47,493 nt of DNA. It comes from Alkalicoccus saliphilus (lineage in GTDB: Bacteria; Bacillota; Bacilli; Bacillales; Salisediminibacteriaceae). Location: NCBI RefSeq assembly GCF_003044065.1, contig NZ_PZJJ01000025.1:1-47493 (forward strand), read 5' to 3'. Numbering within the stretch: position 1 is the stretch's first letter; each line of letters opens with the position of its first letter. Both the position numbers and the translations under genes were made by a program. This document shows, piece by piece, positions 34,941-44,282 of the stretch. A model generated the notes under the pieces. That model ran no database searches. It was given only the letters and a program-made list of their open reading frames with translations, and was not told the origin of the DNA.

Positions 34941-36023
34941 ATGAAAAAGAAAATTTTAATCTACGGTGCCGGTCCGTTTGGAACTTTGTTTTCAGAAAAA
35001 CTGACGAGAGCGGGACACGATGTTTCTCTGCTGGCCCGCGGGAAGAGACTGGAAGAGCTGAAGGAGCACGGAGTGGTTACGGAAAACAGCTCGACCGGAG
35101 AGCAGACAGTGACTCACGTAAACATCGTTGAAAGCCTGAAAACAGACGATTACTACGATCTGGTGATTATTCCAATGCGGAAAAACCAGGTGATTGATAT
35201 ACTGCCGGCTCTTGCTGCTAATAAAAACATTCCGACTTATTTATTTATGATGAATAATGCTGAAGGGCCAAATAGGCTGACGGAGGCTCTCGGCAAAAGC
35301 CGTGTGATGATTGGTTTCCCACTTCCGGGAGGGCACCGGAAAGGCCACGTGATGCGGATGCTGCCTGTGAACGAAAAAAAGAAATGGACGATTCCAGTAG
35401 GAGAACCTGATGGATCCGTTACGGAAAGGACGTGCGAAACTGCAGACATTCTCGAATCAATGAGCGGGTATCGTGTACAGATACGAAAGGATATGGAGGA
35501 CTGGCTGAAATGCCACGCGGCGTTTGTCGCCCCTGCTTTTCCTCCGGCTGTCTATGCCGCGGGTACCGATTTAAACCGTTATGCCAATACGCGGGACGCA
35601 AGGGTTTTAACAATCAGAGGAATAAGAGAAGCTCTTCGTGCTTTACGTGCCGTTAATGTTAAAATGACTCCGGCTTCTGTCTCCCATATGCTGGAATGGC
35701 TCCCTGAACCGCTTTTAGTATTCTATTTAAAAAAGGTTGTAAAACTTCAAGTAGTTCAGGTTTCATTCGGCCACCTGGAGGCGGCTCCTGATGAATTGAA
35801 GCATATTACCGACGAATATTTTGCGTTAGTCCGGCCCGGGGCAGTACCTACTCCGGTGCTTGATGAGCTGTACAAATACTACAAAGGAGAAGCTTCTCTC
35901 CTGCCGGAAGGAAGCCGGGACATTCCATTGAACTGGAAAGGCATTTTGTGGACAGCTGCCGGTGTAATAACTGTCTGCATCGGAGCAGTACTTCTCACCT
36001 GCCGGAAACAATCCCGCTTTTAA
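34941..36023 (+). CDS. Ketopantoate reductase (ApbA/PanE)-like protein with C-terminal membrane anchor
   Basis: 360 residues. The N-terminal Rossmann motif ILIYGAGPFGTLFSEKL is followed by LVIIPMRKNQ and the NNAEG segment in the position of the family NNG motif. The C-terminal part ends in a hydrophobic helix (ILWTAAGVITVCIGAVLLTC), unusual for a soluble panE product. The length is about 50 residues more than usual PanE. It is therefore probably a paralogue with another 2-oxoacid or unknown substrate. ATG 34941 follows AAAGGAGTG. Confidence 0.82.
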   Translation: MKKKILIYGAGPFGTLFSEKLTRAGHDVSLLARGKRLEELKEHGVVTENSSTGEQTVTHVNIVESLKTDDYYDLVIIPMRKNQVIDILPALAANKNIPTYLFMMNNAEGPNRLTEALGKSRVMIGFPLPGGHRKGHVMRMLPVNEKKKWTIPVGEPDGSVTERTCETADILESMSGYRVQIRKDMEDWLKCHAAFVAPAFPPAVYAAGTDLNRYANTRDARVLTIRGIREALRALRAVNVKMTPASVSHMLEWLPEPLLVFYLKKVVKLQVVQVSFGHLEAAPDELKHITDEYFALVRPGAVPTPVLDELYKYYKGEASLLPEGSRDIPLNWKGILWTAAGVITVCIGAVLLTCRKQSRF

Positions 36024-36033
36024 CATAAATATT

Positions 36034-36066
36034 AAAAAAAGCCCCCGAATCCGGATTGGAGGCTTT
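36034..36066. terminator. Bidirectional terminator
   Basis: An A-run, an imperfect stem (AGCC...ATCC with GGAT...GGCT) and TTTT lie between the convergent ApbA-like and erythromycin-esterase-family genes. On the minus strand the T-run has seven residues. Nothing else is visible to 36236. Confidence 0.7.
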
Positions 36067-36236
36067 TGGCTGCAATTAAAGTTCATTGCTTGTTTCTCTG
36101 TACCGGGTGATCTATAAATTTCCCCGATACGTTCAAAGAGACAATATGTCTTTCTTTGATAAGTCAGGCGTCTAATATCCTCTTGTGACAGCACCGCATG
36201 CTCATACCCTGACAGTTCAAACTCCCGCCGCTCTTT

Positions 36237-37421
36237 TTACTGCTCAAAATAATCGGGAGCCTGAACATGCCTGATAAACATCAGCGCATCGTACGCACTT
36301 TCCGGCTTCAATGTTTCCGGGCCGAGCTCGGTTATACCCGACTCCAGAAAGCGCCACTTTGTCCGCTGCCATGAAGAAGTTTCATCTTTTCGAACCGGCA
36401 GGAAAAGCTTTTCTCCTCCCTTTTTCATAAGAGCTGCTTCCATGTGCCTGCCACCAGGAATTTTCACTGTTTTTTCTTCTCTCAGCTGGGAGGCATACGT
36501 TCCGCTTCCGGCATAATAGCCAACGGTCAAACTCTCCTTTCCATAATGCTCCTCCACCCAGTGACCGAGGGATTTCACACCGAGCAGTTTTGCTGCGGCG
36601 GGCTGATTTTTCCGCACATGAAAGTTATGGGCCCAGACGATGATTTTCGCTCCCGGCTTGTGCGTTTCTTTCAGCCACTTCAGATTTTCAAACATTCGAA
36701 AACTTCGGTCCACTCCGGAACTGAGAGCCTTTTTCTGACTCAGACGCAGCCAGTGGATACGGTTCTCGATGCCACGGGACAGAAGTGTATACATCTCGGG
36801 GAGATTTTCCTTTTCAATTTGATCTTTCTGCTTTTCCACCAGCTTCTGCATTACTTCGTATCTTTCAGCGACCTGTCCCATCCGGTCTTTCAGCTGCTTC
36901 GAGGCTCTCCCACTCTGGCGGATGACGTCATCAATTTCAAAAAATAATTTTTCACAGTGGTGAAACGCTTCAGCGGTTTCTTCGTCCACAGATGTTTCCA
37001 TCCAGTCCCTCAGCATTTCAGACAGTGGGGTGTACGCCGGCTGAGGATCGATCCCTGCAACGGTTAAAGACTCCGTCCATGCTTCGGTAAACAGCGGCTG
37101 CATTTCTTTCGTATGGTAAATATCCAAAAAGCAGTCCTGAAGCCGTTCCTGTATTGATTTGTCTTTGTAAAAAGGCTCGGACAGTGCCGTTTCCATAAAA
37201 CTGTTTTCAAGAGCCAGCATGTTAAAGTCATGTTTTTCATGAAGGTAGCGTATCAGCCCGATTTTATCCGTAAAGTATTCCGACATCCCGTGGGAACTTT
37301 CTCCGAGCAGGACGATGGATTTATTATTTACATACTCATCCAGCACCGCGTAACCGGACGGGCCGTTAATTTCCACGGTCTCTTCGATGATCTGCTGGAC
37401 CTGTTCTTCCTTTTTGTTCAT
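36237..37421 (-). CDS. Erythromycin-esterase-family protein
   Basis: 394 residues with the family landmarks GESSHGMSEYF (near residue 55), LALENSF, the long central helical hairpin (about 150-215) and IIVWAHNFHVRKNQ with its catalytic-type His. Ere enzymes hydrolyse macrolide lactones, but many Bacillus homologues have no shown macrolide activity. ATG 37421 follows GAGGAGG. It appears monocistronic and ends at a shared bidirectional terminator. Confidence 0.9.
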   Translation of the reverse strand: MNKKEEQVQQIIEETVEINGPSGYAVLDEYVNNKSIVLLGESSHGMSEYFTDKIGLIRYLHEKHDFNMLALENSFMETALSEPFYKDKSIQERLQDCFLDIYHTKEMQPLFTEAWTESLTVAGIDPQPAYTPLSEMLRDWMETSVDEETAEAFHHCEKLFFEIDDVIRQSGRASKQLKDRMGQVAERYEVMQKLVEKQKDQIEKENLPEMYTLLSRGIENRIHWLRLSQKKALSSGVDRSFRMFENLKWLKETHKPGAKIIVWAHNFHVRKNQPAAAKLLGVKSLGHWVEEHYGKESLTVGYYAGSGTYASQLREEKTVKIPGGRHMEAALMKKGGEKLFLPVRKDETSSWQRTKWRFLESGITELGPETLKPESAYDALMFIRHVQAPDYFEQ

Positions 37422-37629
37422 TGGGTGTTTCCTCCTCTTTTCCGCTGCTTATAAGCTTACGACTGATGTTATCCTCATGTGTAGGGTCAGTACAGCCGGG
37501 AGTGAACTACAGGCAGTTCATTGTAAATCCCCCTCATCATCCAGAAATTATTAAATTATACTGCCCAAGATCATGAGAAAAAAACGGCGGGTAATGAAGT
37601 CTTTTCTCCTGCTCCAAATTTTGATTGAC

Positions 37630-38244
37630 TTACTTGTTAACGACGCCATTCAAATATAAATCATAAAACTGCCTTAAAAACTCTTTCAGATCCACTTTCT
37701 TATCGTAATAAGGAGAGCCATGAAGTGAACTTATCATCGCCTGCCGCATAGCTACGGTATACTGAATCAAAAAGTCTGTGTCAATATCCATTCTAATCAG
37801 TCCGTCCACCTTAGCCATGCGCATTAATTCCTGATATTTGGGCAGACGCCTTTCCATAACCCACTGCGTATAAAGAGCGACCATTTCCGGATAGTCTGTC
37901 TGCAGTTCTTTAATAAAGTCCGATTGGAATATTTCTTCGTACTCATCCAGGTCAAAGACACTCATAAAAGATTCATAGGTGAGTTTATCCCGTTTTCCTA
38001 TTTCCACGATATTCTCCAGTTTGTGTAGATTTTTCTTAAATAATTTTTCAAGAACATGTTTGATCAGGTCCTGCTTATCTGAAAAATATTTATAATATGT
38101 CGCTTTACTGACTTCAGCTTCACGCGTTATTTCTTCCACCGTAATGGAACGCACGCCTTTACTGAGAAATAATGTTTCTGCGGCAGCTAAAATTTCTTCA
38201 CGTTTTTTTGATTTTCGAATAGCATCCTTCGGCATTTCCGGCAA
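37630..38244 (-). CDS. TetR-family transcriptional regulator
   Basis: 204 residues. The N-terminal helix-turn-helix reads RSITVEEITREAEVSKATYYKYFSDKQDLIKHV. The C-terminal domain is unassigned. It begins 169 bp downstream of the PEP-synthase-like gene on the same strand, so it may control that gene or be read through from it. ATG 38244 lies within an SD-poor context (GGTTGCC), so the start could be a few codons later. Confidence 0.88.
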   Translation of the reverse strand: MPEMPKDAIRKSKKREEILAAAETLFLSKGVRSITVEEITREAEVSKATYYKYFSDKQDLIKHVLEKLFKKNLHKLENIVEIGKRDKLTYESFMSVFDLDEYEEIFQSDFIKELQTDYPEMVALYTQWVMERRLPKYQELMRMAKVDGLIRMDIDTDFLIQYTVAMRQAMISSLHGSPYYDKKVDLKEFLRQFYDLYLNGVVNK

Positions 38245-38413
38245 CCTCCCGCTGCTTTCTTCTCGTCATCTTTCGTTCGTTTTCATCCATTTCAGCATGA
38301 GCTGCTTTCATAATATCACAGGTTGAAGCTGAGAAACGGCACTGCAGGATCCGGGAAACACTAGTAATTTAAGATAATTTTTATATCCTCAAACAGGAGG
38401 CCTGATTATACAT

Positions 38414-41002
38414 TTATACGCCTTCTGTTTCTTCAAGCAGCAAAACTTGCCCGGAGTTTCCGTTAATCGTTACCTTATCCCCGGTTTTTAATTTTTCACT
38501 TACCCGCTCAATTCCACTTACGGCCGGAAGTCCGTATTCCCTCGCAACGATCCCTCCGTGGGAAGCAGTACCGCCTGTTTCCATAATTAAAGCTCCTGCA
38601 GTAAGAAATAAAGGGGTCCAGCTCGGATCTGTACTGTGCGTTACGAGGATTTCCCCTTCTTTTAACTTAGCTTCTGCCGGATCGTGGACGACACGGACGG
38701 TGCCTGTGTATTCCCCTGAAGAAACAGGAATGCCATGCAGTCCGTCTTCACTGCTTGAATAAGCGCTCTCATACAGGCATTCACCTGTATTGGTCATAAA
38801 CCGCGGTACGGTTTTTAGTTTCTTCTGTTCATGTAAAGTTTTCTTGCGTTCTTCCACCAGTTCAAGCAGAGGAGCTGAAGGTTCTTTTACTTCCGCCAGT
38901 TCCAAATAAAAGACGTCGTCGACTTCCTGAATAAATTTCCTTTCGACGAGCTCCTCACCGATTTCCTGCAGAAGTTGACGGATCAGGGCAAACGAGCGGA
39001 TTAAATCAAACTTCGGTCTTTCGCGCAGACCAAGAGTTTGACGTAAATACCGGCAGTCTTTTTCCATTTGTTTCGCAGCCCGGTTCCCCTTTTTCTCTTT
39101 CACTTTTCTGACAGTCGAGGATACAGCCTCGTCTGCACTGTTATGATGTCTGCTTATTTTAGATGAAAGAGTCTCTTCATCCATTTTCATATACGTCTCA
39201 AGCAGATTCATAATATAGTCCGGTTTTTCTCTCCAGTTCGGATGCCCGACGTCCAGTTCGACATTCGAGCGGTGCCCGTAATTTTTTAAAAACTGAATAA
39301 CAAAAGGGTGAGTCTTGCTGAGGTGTTCCCCATTCTGTTTGACTTCGTAAGCTATTTCCATGAGCCGGAATCCCATGGCAGAAGTAGGACTGTTTGGGAG
39401 ACCTTGAATGACGGGATCTAAATAAGCTTCACTTCCCAGCCATTTTCTTAATCGTTTTCTTCCCCGCTGATCCGCTTTAAATGCCGGGATAAAATAAGCG
39501 CACTGATGTATGATTACTTTCATCGCACGTTCCATAATTTCTTCAATGAGCTCTATTTTTTCGGCTGGAGTTTCTCTTGTCAGCGCTTTTCGATTCATTG
39601 TTTTCAAATGGTTTTCCGCTAAGGATATGCTTCGTCTTTCTGCATGCTGCGGCTGTATGAACGCCCCTGCTGCTCTTGCTGCAAACCGTCCTGCTGGCAG
39701 AAGGGATTTAAGAGGAAGCGGCAGTTTACTTTTCTTTGAAGTAAGCTGTCTCTTATTTCGATCCACGAATTCCATCAGCACTTTTCCTGCAACCGGATCT
39801 CTATTACTAATATTTTCAGCTATTTTCCGAGCACGTTTCGGCTTTCTTATGAGTTCGGTAAAGTCCCAGTAGATTCTGCCGGCGGCAGTTTTGAATCCAC
39901 GGGGCCGTTTCTCCGCGTTTATACCAACTGCTTTTAATGCTGCCCACATTTCCAGCCCCATCGGCGTGAAGGGCTCACTGATTCCCTGCGCCACCCGGGT
40001 AAAGGAAAAGTATAAACGCAGCCCATGCTTCTCTATATCGTCATTTTTAACCGGCATAGGATGAAGACCCGTGACAGGCCTCGCCTGCACAATGTACGCC
40101 TTCCCCCCGCTCATCACCCATTCTGTGTCCATAGGCTCCCCGTAATACGTATCAACTGCCTGAGCCATATTAAACAACTGCTTCAGATCTTCCGGATTCA
40201 AACTTTCTTTCTGCTGAAGCTCCGGCGGGACAGCTGTTCTTACATTACTGCCGTCTGATCTGATAATCTGTGTTTCTTTTTTCTCAATGACAGAAGTAAT
40301 CAACTCCCCTGTTTTTTTGTCGAGTACAAATTCATCCGGGGTGACTATTCCGGAAACTACCGCCTCTCCCATCCCCCAGGAAGAATTAATGTACAGCTGA
40401 TCACGCCGGTTGTTTACAGGATTAACTGTGAACAGCACTCCCGCACAGTCACTCGGAACCATCGTCTGCACGACGACCGCAAGAGAGAGTGATTTAAACT
40501 GCTGCGAAACACCATGCCTCATTCTGTATGAAACAGCCCGGGCATTCCACAGTGATGCCCAGCACTTTTGGACAGCTGACAGAAGATTCTTTTCTCCACT
40601 GACATTTAAATAACTGTTATGCTGCCCTGCAAAAGACATCTCCGGTAAGTCCTCCGCTGTGGCAGAGGAACGGACAGCTGTTAATGGGACATCCAACGTG
40701 TTGTATGCCTCAACGATTTGTGAGCGCAGCCCTTCGGAAACAGGCGCCTGAGTGATAAGCTGTTTAATTTCGTCTGATACTTTTTCCAAAGCGTTCATGT
40801 CATCTGCCGACACACCTTCAACCAGAGCGGCAATCTTATCCTGTAATTTGTTTTCTGCAATAAACTGATCGTACGCTTTTGTCGATACAATGAATCCGTC
40901 AGGAACCACCAGCCCTCCCTGAGTCATTTGGATCAGGTTCATCCCCTTGCCCCCAACGTCATGCAGAGCAACCTTTGATGGCGTGGAAAACCGAGTAATC
41001 AT
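38414..41002 (-). CDS. PEP-synthase / rifampicin-phosphotransferase-family enzyme
   Basis: 862 residues. An N-terminal ATP-grasp domain (VGGKGMNLIQM, TAVRSSATAEDLPEMSFAGQ, GVLFTVNPV, WGMGEAVVSGIVTPD, DTEWVMSGGKAYIVQARPVTG) and a C-terminal swivelling domain with the phospho-acceptor His in ETGGTASHGGIVAREYGLPA. The PEP/pyruvate barrel domain of true PEP synthase is absent. This layout and length are those of Bacillus Pps and Listeria rifampicin phosphotransferase (Rph), which phosphorylates rifamycins. The middle domain is divergent, so rifampicin activity is not assured. ATG 41002 follows AAGGGAGAAC. A repeat array lies upstream. Confidence 0.88.
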   Translation of the reverse strand: MITRFSTPSKVALHDVGGKGMNLIQMTQGGLVVPDGFIVSTKAYDQFIAENKLQDKIAALVEGVSADDMNALEKVSDEIKQLITQAPVSEGLRSQIVEAYNTLDVPLTAVRSSATAEDLPEMSFAGQHNSYLNVSGEKNLLSAVQKCWASLWNARAVSYRMRHGVSQQFKSLSLAVVVQTMVPSDCAGVLFTVNPVNNRRDQLYINSSWGMGEAVVSGIVTPDEFVLDKKTGELITSVIEKKETQIIRSDGSNVRTAVPPELQQKESLNPEDLKQLFNMAQAVDTYYGEPMDTEWVMSGGKAYIVQARPVTGLHPMPVKNDDIEKHGLRLYFSFTRVAQGISEPFTPMGLEMWAALKAVGINAEKRPRGFKTAAGRIYWDFTELIRKPKRARKIAENISNRDPVAGKVLMEFVDRNKRQLTSKKSKLPLPLKSLLPAGRFAARAAGAFIQPQHAERRSISLAENHLKTMNRKALTRETPAEKIELIEEIMERAMKVIIHQCAYFIPAFKADQRGRKRLRKWLGSEAYLDPVIQGLPNSPTSAMGFRLMEIAYEVKQNGEHLSKTHPFVIQFLKNYGHRSNVELDVGHPNWREKPDYIMNLLETYMKMDEETLSSKISRHHNSADEAVSSTVRKVKEKKGNRAAKQMEKDCRYLRQTLGLRERPKFDLIRSFALIRQLLQEIGEELVERKFIQEVDDVFYLELAEVKEPSAPLLELVEERKKTLHEQKKLKTVPRFMTNTGECLYESAYSSSEDGLHGIPVSSGEYTGTVRVVHDPAEAKLKEGEILVTHSTDPSWTPLFLTAGALIMETGGTASHGGIVAREYGLPAVSGIERVSEKLKTGDKVTINGNSGQVLLLEETEGV

Positions 41003-41055
41003 TTCTGTTCTCCCTTCTTAGAAAATACTTAATATAAACGATTATATATCAAATC

Positions 41056-41093
41056 GTTCAATTAATGAAGTTATTCAGCTTATATAATTGAAC
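41056..41093. promoter_or_regulatory. Inverted repeat in the promoter region of the PEP-synthase-like gene
   Basis: GTTCAATTA (41056-41064) and TAATTGAAC (41085-41093) are perfect complements with a 20-bp spacer, 54-91 bp upstream of the start codon. It may bind the downstream TetR protein or another regulator. Confidence 0.45.
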
Positions 41094-41168
41094 TAAATAA
41101 TATATTTCGTTCATAATTGTTCATTGGAAGGTTCCTTAGCAGCGGACTGGCCAGCCGGACCGGACTTT

Positions 41169-41334
41169 TTAATCATTATAGAAGGCTGTATTCACTTTAG
41201 CGGAGGTCGATTAATCATTATAGACGTATCTTTAATCATTAGTGGGTTTATTAATCTTTATAAACAGCTTTTAATCATTATAAGCTCTCTTTCAAAAAGA
41301 ATTAATCAGCATCCCCGCTTCATTAATCACCATA
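41169..41334. repeat. Helically phased array of TTAATCATTATA motifs
   Basis: Seven copies of TTAATCATTATA, several exact and others degenerate, begin at about 41169, 41211, 41232, 41251, 41271, 41302 and 41323. Spacings of 42, 21, 19, 20, 31 and 21 bp are close to multiples of one DNA turn (10.5 bp). The array lies between the sulP terminator and the PEP-synthase-like promoter. On the minus strand each good copy reads TATAATGATTAA and so contains a -10-like hexamer. It may be a cooperative protein-binding array. Confidence 0.7.
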
Positions 41335-41362
41335 AAAGAGGCTGCTACCTCACTTCGTTCAC

Positions 41363-41395
41363 AAAAAAGAAGCTGCCCTCTTATACTGGACAGCT
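41363..41395 (-). terminator. Intrinsic terminator, probably of sulP
   Basis: An 8-bp stem (41388-41395 with 41371-41378, one G-U pair) is followed by six T on the minus strand. It lies about 117 bp after the sulP stop. Confidence 0.72.
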
Positions 41396-41511
41396 CCTCA
41401 AACGCCTGCGATATTCACTAATTTTCAATATAAAAAAACAGGAACAAAGTATTTTTAAAAATGCTTTCTGCTGGGAGTATTCACAGAAACACCCTTCTTT
41501 TAGGAAACACT

Positions 41512-43188
41512 CTAGATCATGTAGTCGTGCTCGGCCTGGTGCACTTTAACGTAGTGGCTGAGGGAATCGGTCGTGACCGCCTGAGCGGTGCGGCTGCTCC
41601 ATCCGGCTTTTCCCACGAGATCTGCGACCGTACCTTTGACATTAACGAAACGAAGAGTGATTTCACTGTCGGTATCGTACTTGGAGATCAGCCGTTCGAG
41701 TGCTGCGATCCCCATCGTATCAATATCGTTTACCCCGCCCATATCAATCACCACGTGAAAAGGCTCCCGGCTGTTTGTCGTTTTATCATAGATCAGGGAT
41801 TCGATTTTCTTTTCGACATATTCCACGTTGGAAAAATGCAGCCGGGCATCGATCCGGATTAAAATAAACTCCGGTATGCGCACGGCATGGGTATAGCGCT
41901 CAACGTCCACGTAGCTGCGGCTTTTCCCGTCCCATCCGAGCTCCACAATGCGCGGGTGCGAAATACGGTCCAGTAAAATAGCCAGGGACACACCGACTCC
42001 GACGAGAAGCCCCCATTGAATACCGATCAGAAGCGTCGCCAGAAATGTCACGATCCAGACGACACCGTCGGACTGTTTTACAGCGAGCGTCTGACGGAGC
42101 GTCCGGATACTGATAAGGCCAACGACGGCAGCAAGAATAATTGCGGCAAGTACAGCCTGCGGCAGATAATAAAACACCGGCGTGAAAAACAGGAGTGTAA
42201 TAATGACACCGGCCGCGGTAACAATCGCTGAGACCTGCGATACGGCTCCGGTACGGTGATTGACCGCACTCCGGGAAAAGCTTCCGGTAACGGCATAGGC
42301 GGAGAAAAAAGATCCGATGACATTGGCACTGCCGATGGCACGGAGTTCTTTATTCACATTCAGCGGCGGACTGTCTTTTCCGGCGAGCGTTTTTGTAATC
42401 GCAAGCGACTCCATCATCGCGATTAAAGCAATTGTAAGCGCCGTCGGCAGAAGCATCTGCAGCGCGGAAAAATCCAGTTCAGGTACTGAAAACGCCGGAA
42501 ATCCCTGCGGTACCTCCCCGACAACAGCGACTCCGGCAGCCGGTAGATTCCAGGCTGACGCAACCATAATGCTTCCGAAAACGATCAGCAGCGGTACCGG
42601 AATACGGCGCGTCATTTTTGGAATGACAACCAATAGTAGAAGACTAACCAGCCCGACAGCCGCTGTAGGCCAGTGAATCCCGCTGATATTTTCCATAAAA
42701 GCAAGAAACAGCGGAATCAGCTGGTTTTCGCTCGGCATATCAATACCGAAAAAATTGCCAAGCTGGCTGAATCCAATAATAATCGCAACGGCCGAAGTGA
42801 AACCGCTGATGACACTGGCTGATATGAATTTAATGAGTGCTCCGGCGTTCATAAGACCGAGTGCGAGCTGCAGCACGCCGACCATGAGTGTAAGAATAAG
42901 GACGAGTGTGATATAGCTGTCTGTCATCGGTTCGGCAAAAGCAGAGACCCCTGAGAAAATCAGTATGGAGGCCATCGCTACGGGGCCGACGGCAAGGTGT
43001 CGCGATGTGCCGAGAAGAGCGTAAACGATGAGCGGCAGTGTTGCAGCGTACAGCCCCATCACCGGCGGGAGGCCTGCCAGCAGAGCATAGGCCATGCCCT
43101 GAGGAACGAGCATAATCAGGACGGTGAGTCCCGCCGTGACGTCCCGCCGGAGACTGACGGTGCCGTAGTTTTCAGGTAGGTTGAGCAA
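41512..43188 (-). CDS. SulP-family anion transporter with STAS domain
   Basis: 558 residues. The membrane domain (about 1-405) starts with RRDVTAGLTVLIMLVPQGMAYALLAGLPPVMGLYA and includes HLAVGPVAM, GSFSRSAVNHRTGA and ten or more helices. A C-terminal STAS domain (about 430-545) contains VVIDMGGVNDIDTMGIAALERL. Substrate could be sulfate or bicarbonate. ATG 43188 is assigned from the SD AAAGGAGGCC upstream; the earliest in-frame start begins MLNLPENYG. A decayed copy of part of this gene lies at 45.5-45.6 kb. Confidence 0.94.
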   Translation of the reverse strand: MLNLPENYGTVSLRRDVTAGLTVLIMLVPQGMAYALLAGLPPVMGLYAATLPLIVYALLGTSRHLAVGPVAMASILIFSGVSAFAEPMTDSYITLVLILTLMVGVLQLALGLMNAGALIKFISASVISGFTSAVAIIIGFSQLGNFFGIDMPSENQLIPLFLAFMENISGIHWPTAAVGLVSLLLLVVIPKMTRRIPVPLLIVFGSIMVASAWNLPAAGVAVVGEVPQGFPAFSVPELDFSALQMLLPTALTIALIAMMESLAITKTLAGKDSPPLNVNKELRAIGSANVIGSFFSAYAVTGSFSRSAVNHRTGAVSQVSAIVTAAGVIITLLFFTPVFYYLPQAVLAAIILAAVVGLISIRTLRQTLAVKQSDGVVWIVTFLATLLIGIQWGLLVGVGVSLAILLDRISHPRIVELGWDGKSRSYVDVERYTHAVRIPEFILIRIDARLHFSNVEYVEKKIESLIYDKTTNSREPFHVVIDMGGVNDIDTMGIAALERLISKYDTDSEITLRFVNVKGTVADLVGKAGWSSRTAQAVTTDSLSHYVKVHQAEHDYMI

Positions 43189-43363
43189 GGCGGAGGCCTC
43201 CTTTCGAGCTTCATTTTAACGACGGGCCGGCATGTCTTATACCGTGTTATTTAATTTCTCCCCTTAACATAATACTATTTGCAAAGAAGATATAGTTTTA
43301 AACCAGTTTTGTTTATATGTAAAGACAGCGGGTGAAAGCCATCTTTTCTATGGACTGTCAAAT

Positions 43364-44047
43364 TTACAAGCCTTGATTTTCAAACCTTGCCAGGTCATCT
43401 TTATGTCCCATCACAATCAACAGGTCGTCTTCTTTGATTTTGTCGTCCGGACGGGGAGCGATGTTCATTTTTCCACCGTTTTTCATAGCAAGAACCGTTA
43501 CTCCATATGTGGCTCTTAAATGCAGGTCGGCTAATGACTTTCCACTTACTTTTTTCGTGGCGTACAGCTCGACGATGCTGTAGTCGTCTTCCAGGTCGAT
43601 AAAGTCGATCACTTTATCGGACGTCATTTTCTGGGCGATACGCTTTCCCATATCAAATTCAGGGTGTACGACAAGGTCCGCTCCGAGTTTATCCAATACT
43701 TTCTGGTGATACGTGTTCTGGGCTTTCACCCAGATTTTTTCGATGCCGAGTTCTTTTAAAAGAAGCGTTGTTAAAATACTTGCCTGAATATGATCCCCAA
43801 TAGCTACGACAACGTGATCAAAGTTACGGATACCAACATTTTTGAGAGCTCCTTCATCCGTTGTGTCGATCTGCACCGAGTGGGTGGCAAACGCAGCGTA
43901 TTCCCTTACTTTATCTTCGTCAAAATCGATGGCCAGTACTTCATGACCCTGGGCATATAATTCTTTACACACACTGCCTCCGAACCTTCCAAGTCCTATA
44001 ACAGCGTACTGTTTATTTTTCTGCTCTTTCTTTCTGCGTTTTTTCAT
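43364..44047 (-). CDS. Ktr potassium-uptake regulatory subunit (KtrA/KtrC-like)
   Basis: A 227-residue RCK protein. The N-terminal Rossmann RCK-N domain (YAVIGLGRFGGSVCKEL, LAIDFDEDKV, VVVAIGDHIQASIL) is followed by RCK-C (about 145-222), which binds c-di-AMP in characterised homologues. It gates a KtrB/KtrD channel, not encoded here. ATG 44047 follows GGAGGGATG. No ydaO-type c-di-AMP riboswitch is visible upstream. Confidence 0.93.
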   Translation of the reverse strand: MKKRRKKEQKNKQYAVIGLGRFGGSVCKELYAQGHEVLAIDFDEDKVREYAAFATHSVQIDTTDEGALKNVGIRNFDHVVVAIGDHIQASILTTLLLKELGIEKIWVKAQNTYHQKVLDKLGADLVVHPEFDMGKRIAQKMTSDKVIDFIDLEDDYSIVELYATKKVSGKSLADLHLRATYGVTVLAMKNGGKMNIAPRPDDKIKEDDLLIVMGHKDDLARFENQGL

Positions 44048-44282
44048 TATTACATCCCTCCAGAACTTGACATCTGTTTATTAAACCAAGCGAGTGACTC
44101 ATTCTTCCCGCCGACTGCCAAACAGTCCGTCTGCCTATAAAGATGCTGCGCTGTTTAAAGCACTGCGGATCGAAAAGGTCTCATTTGACCGGGATTAATG
44201 AACTGCTAAATAAAAACTACTCCTCTCCCGCCACTTTGTCAATGTATGGTAATTTACAGACGAAGAGGCCGCTTATGATTAA

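Noticed and set aside
41124-41549. 141-codon plus-strand ORF
   Set aside because: The repeating LIII/LIIS pattern is the translation of the phased repeat array; it also runs across the sulP terminator and 3' end.
44048-44282. c-di-AMP (ydaO) riboswitch upstream of the Ktr gene
   Set aside because: The conserved ydaO blocks are not present; only a short GACTG hairpin is seen.
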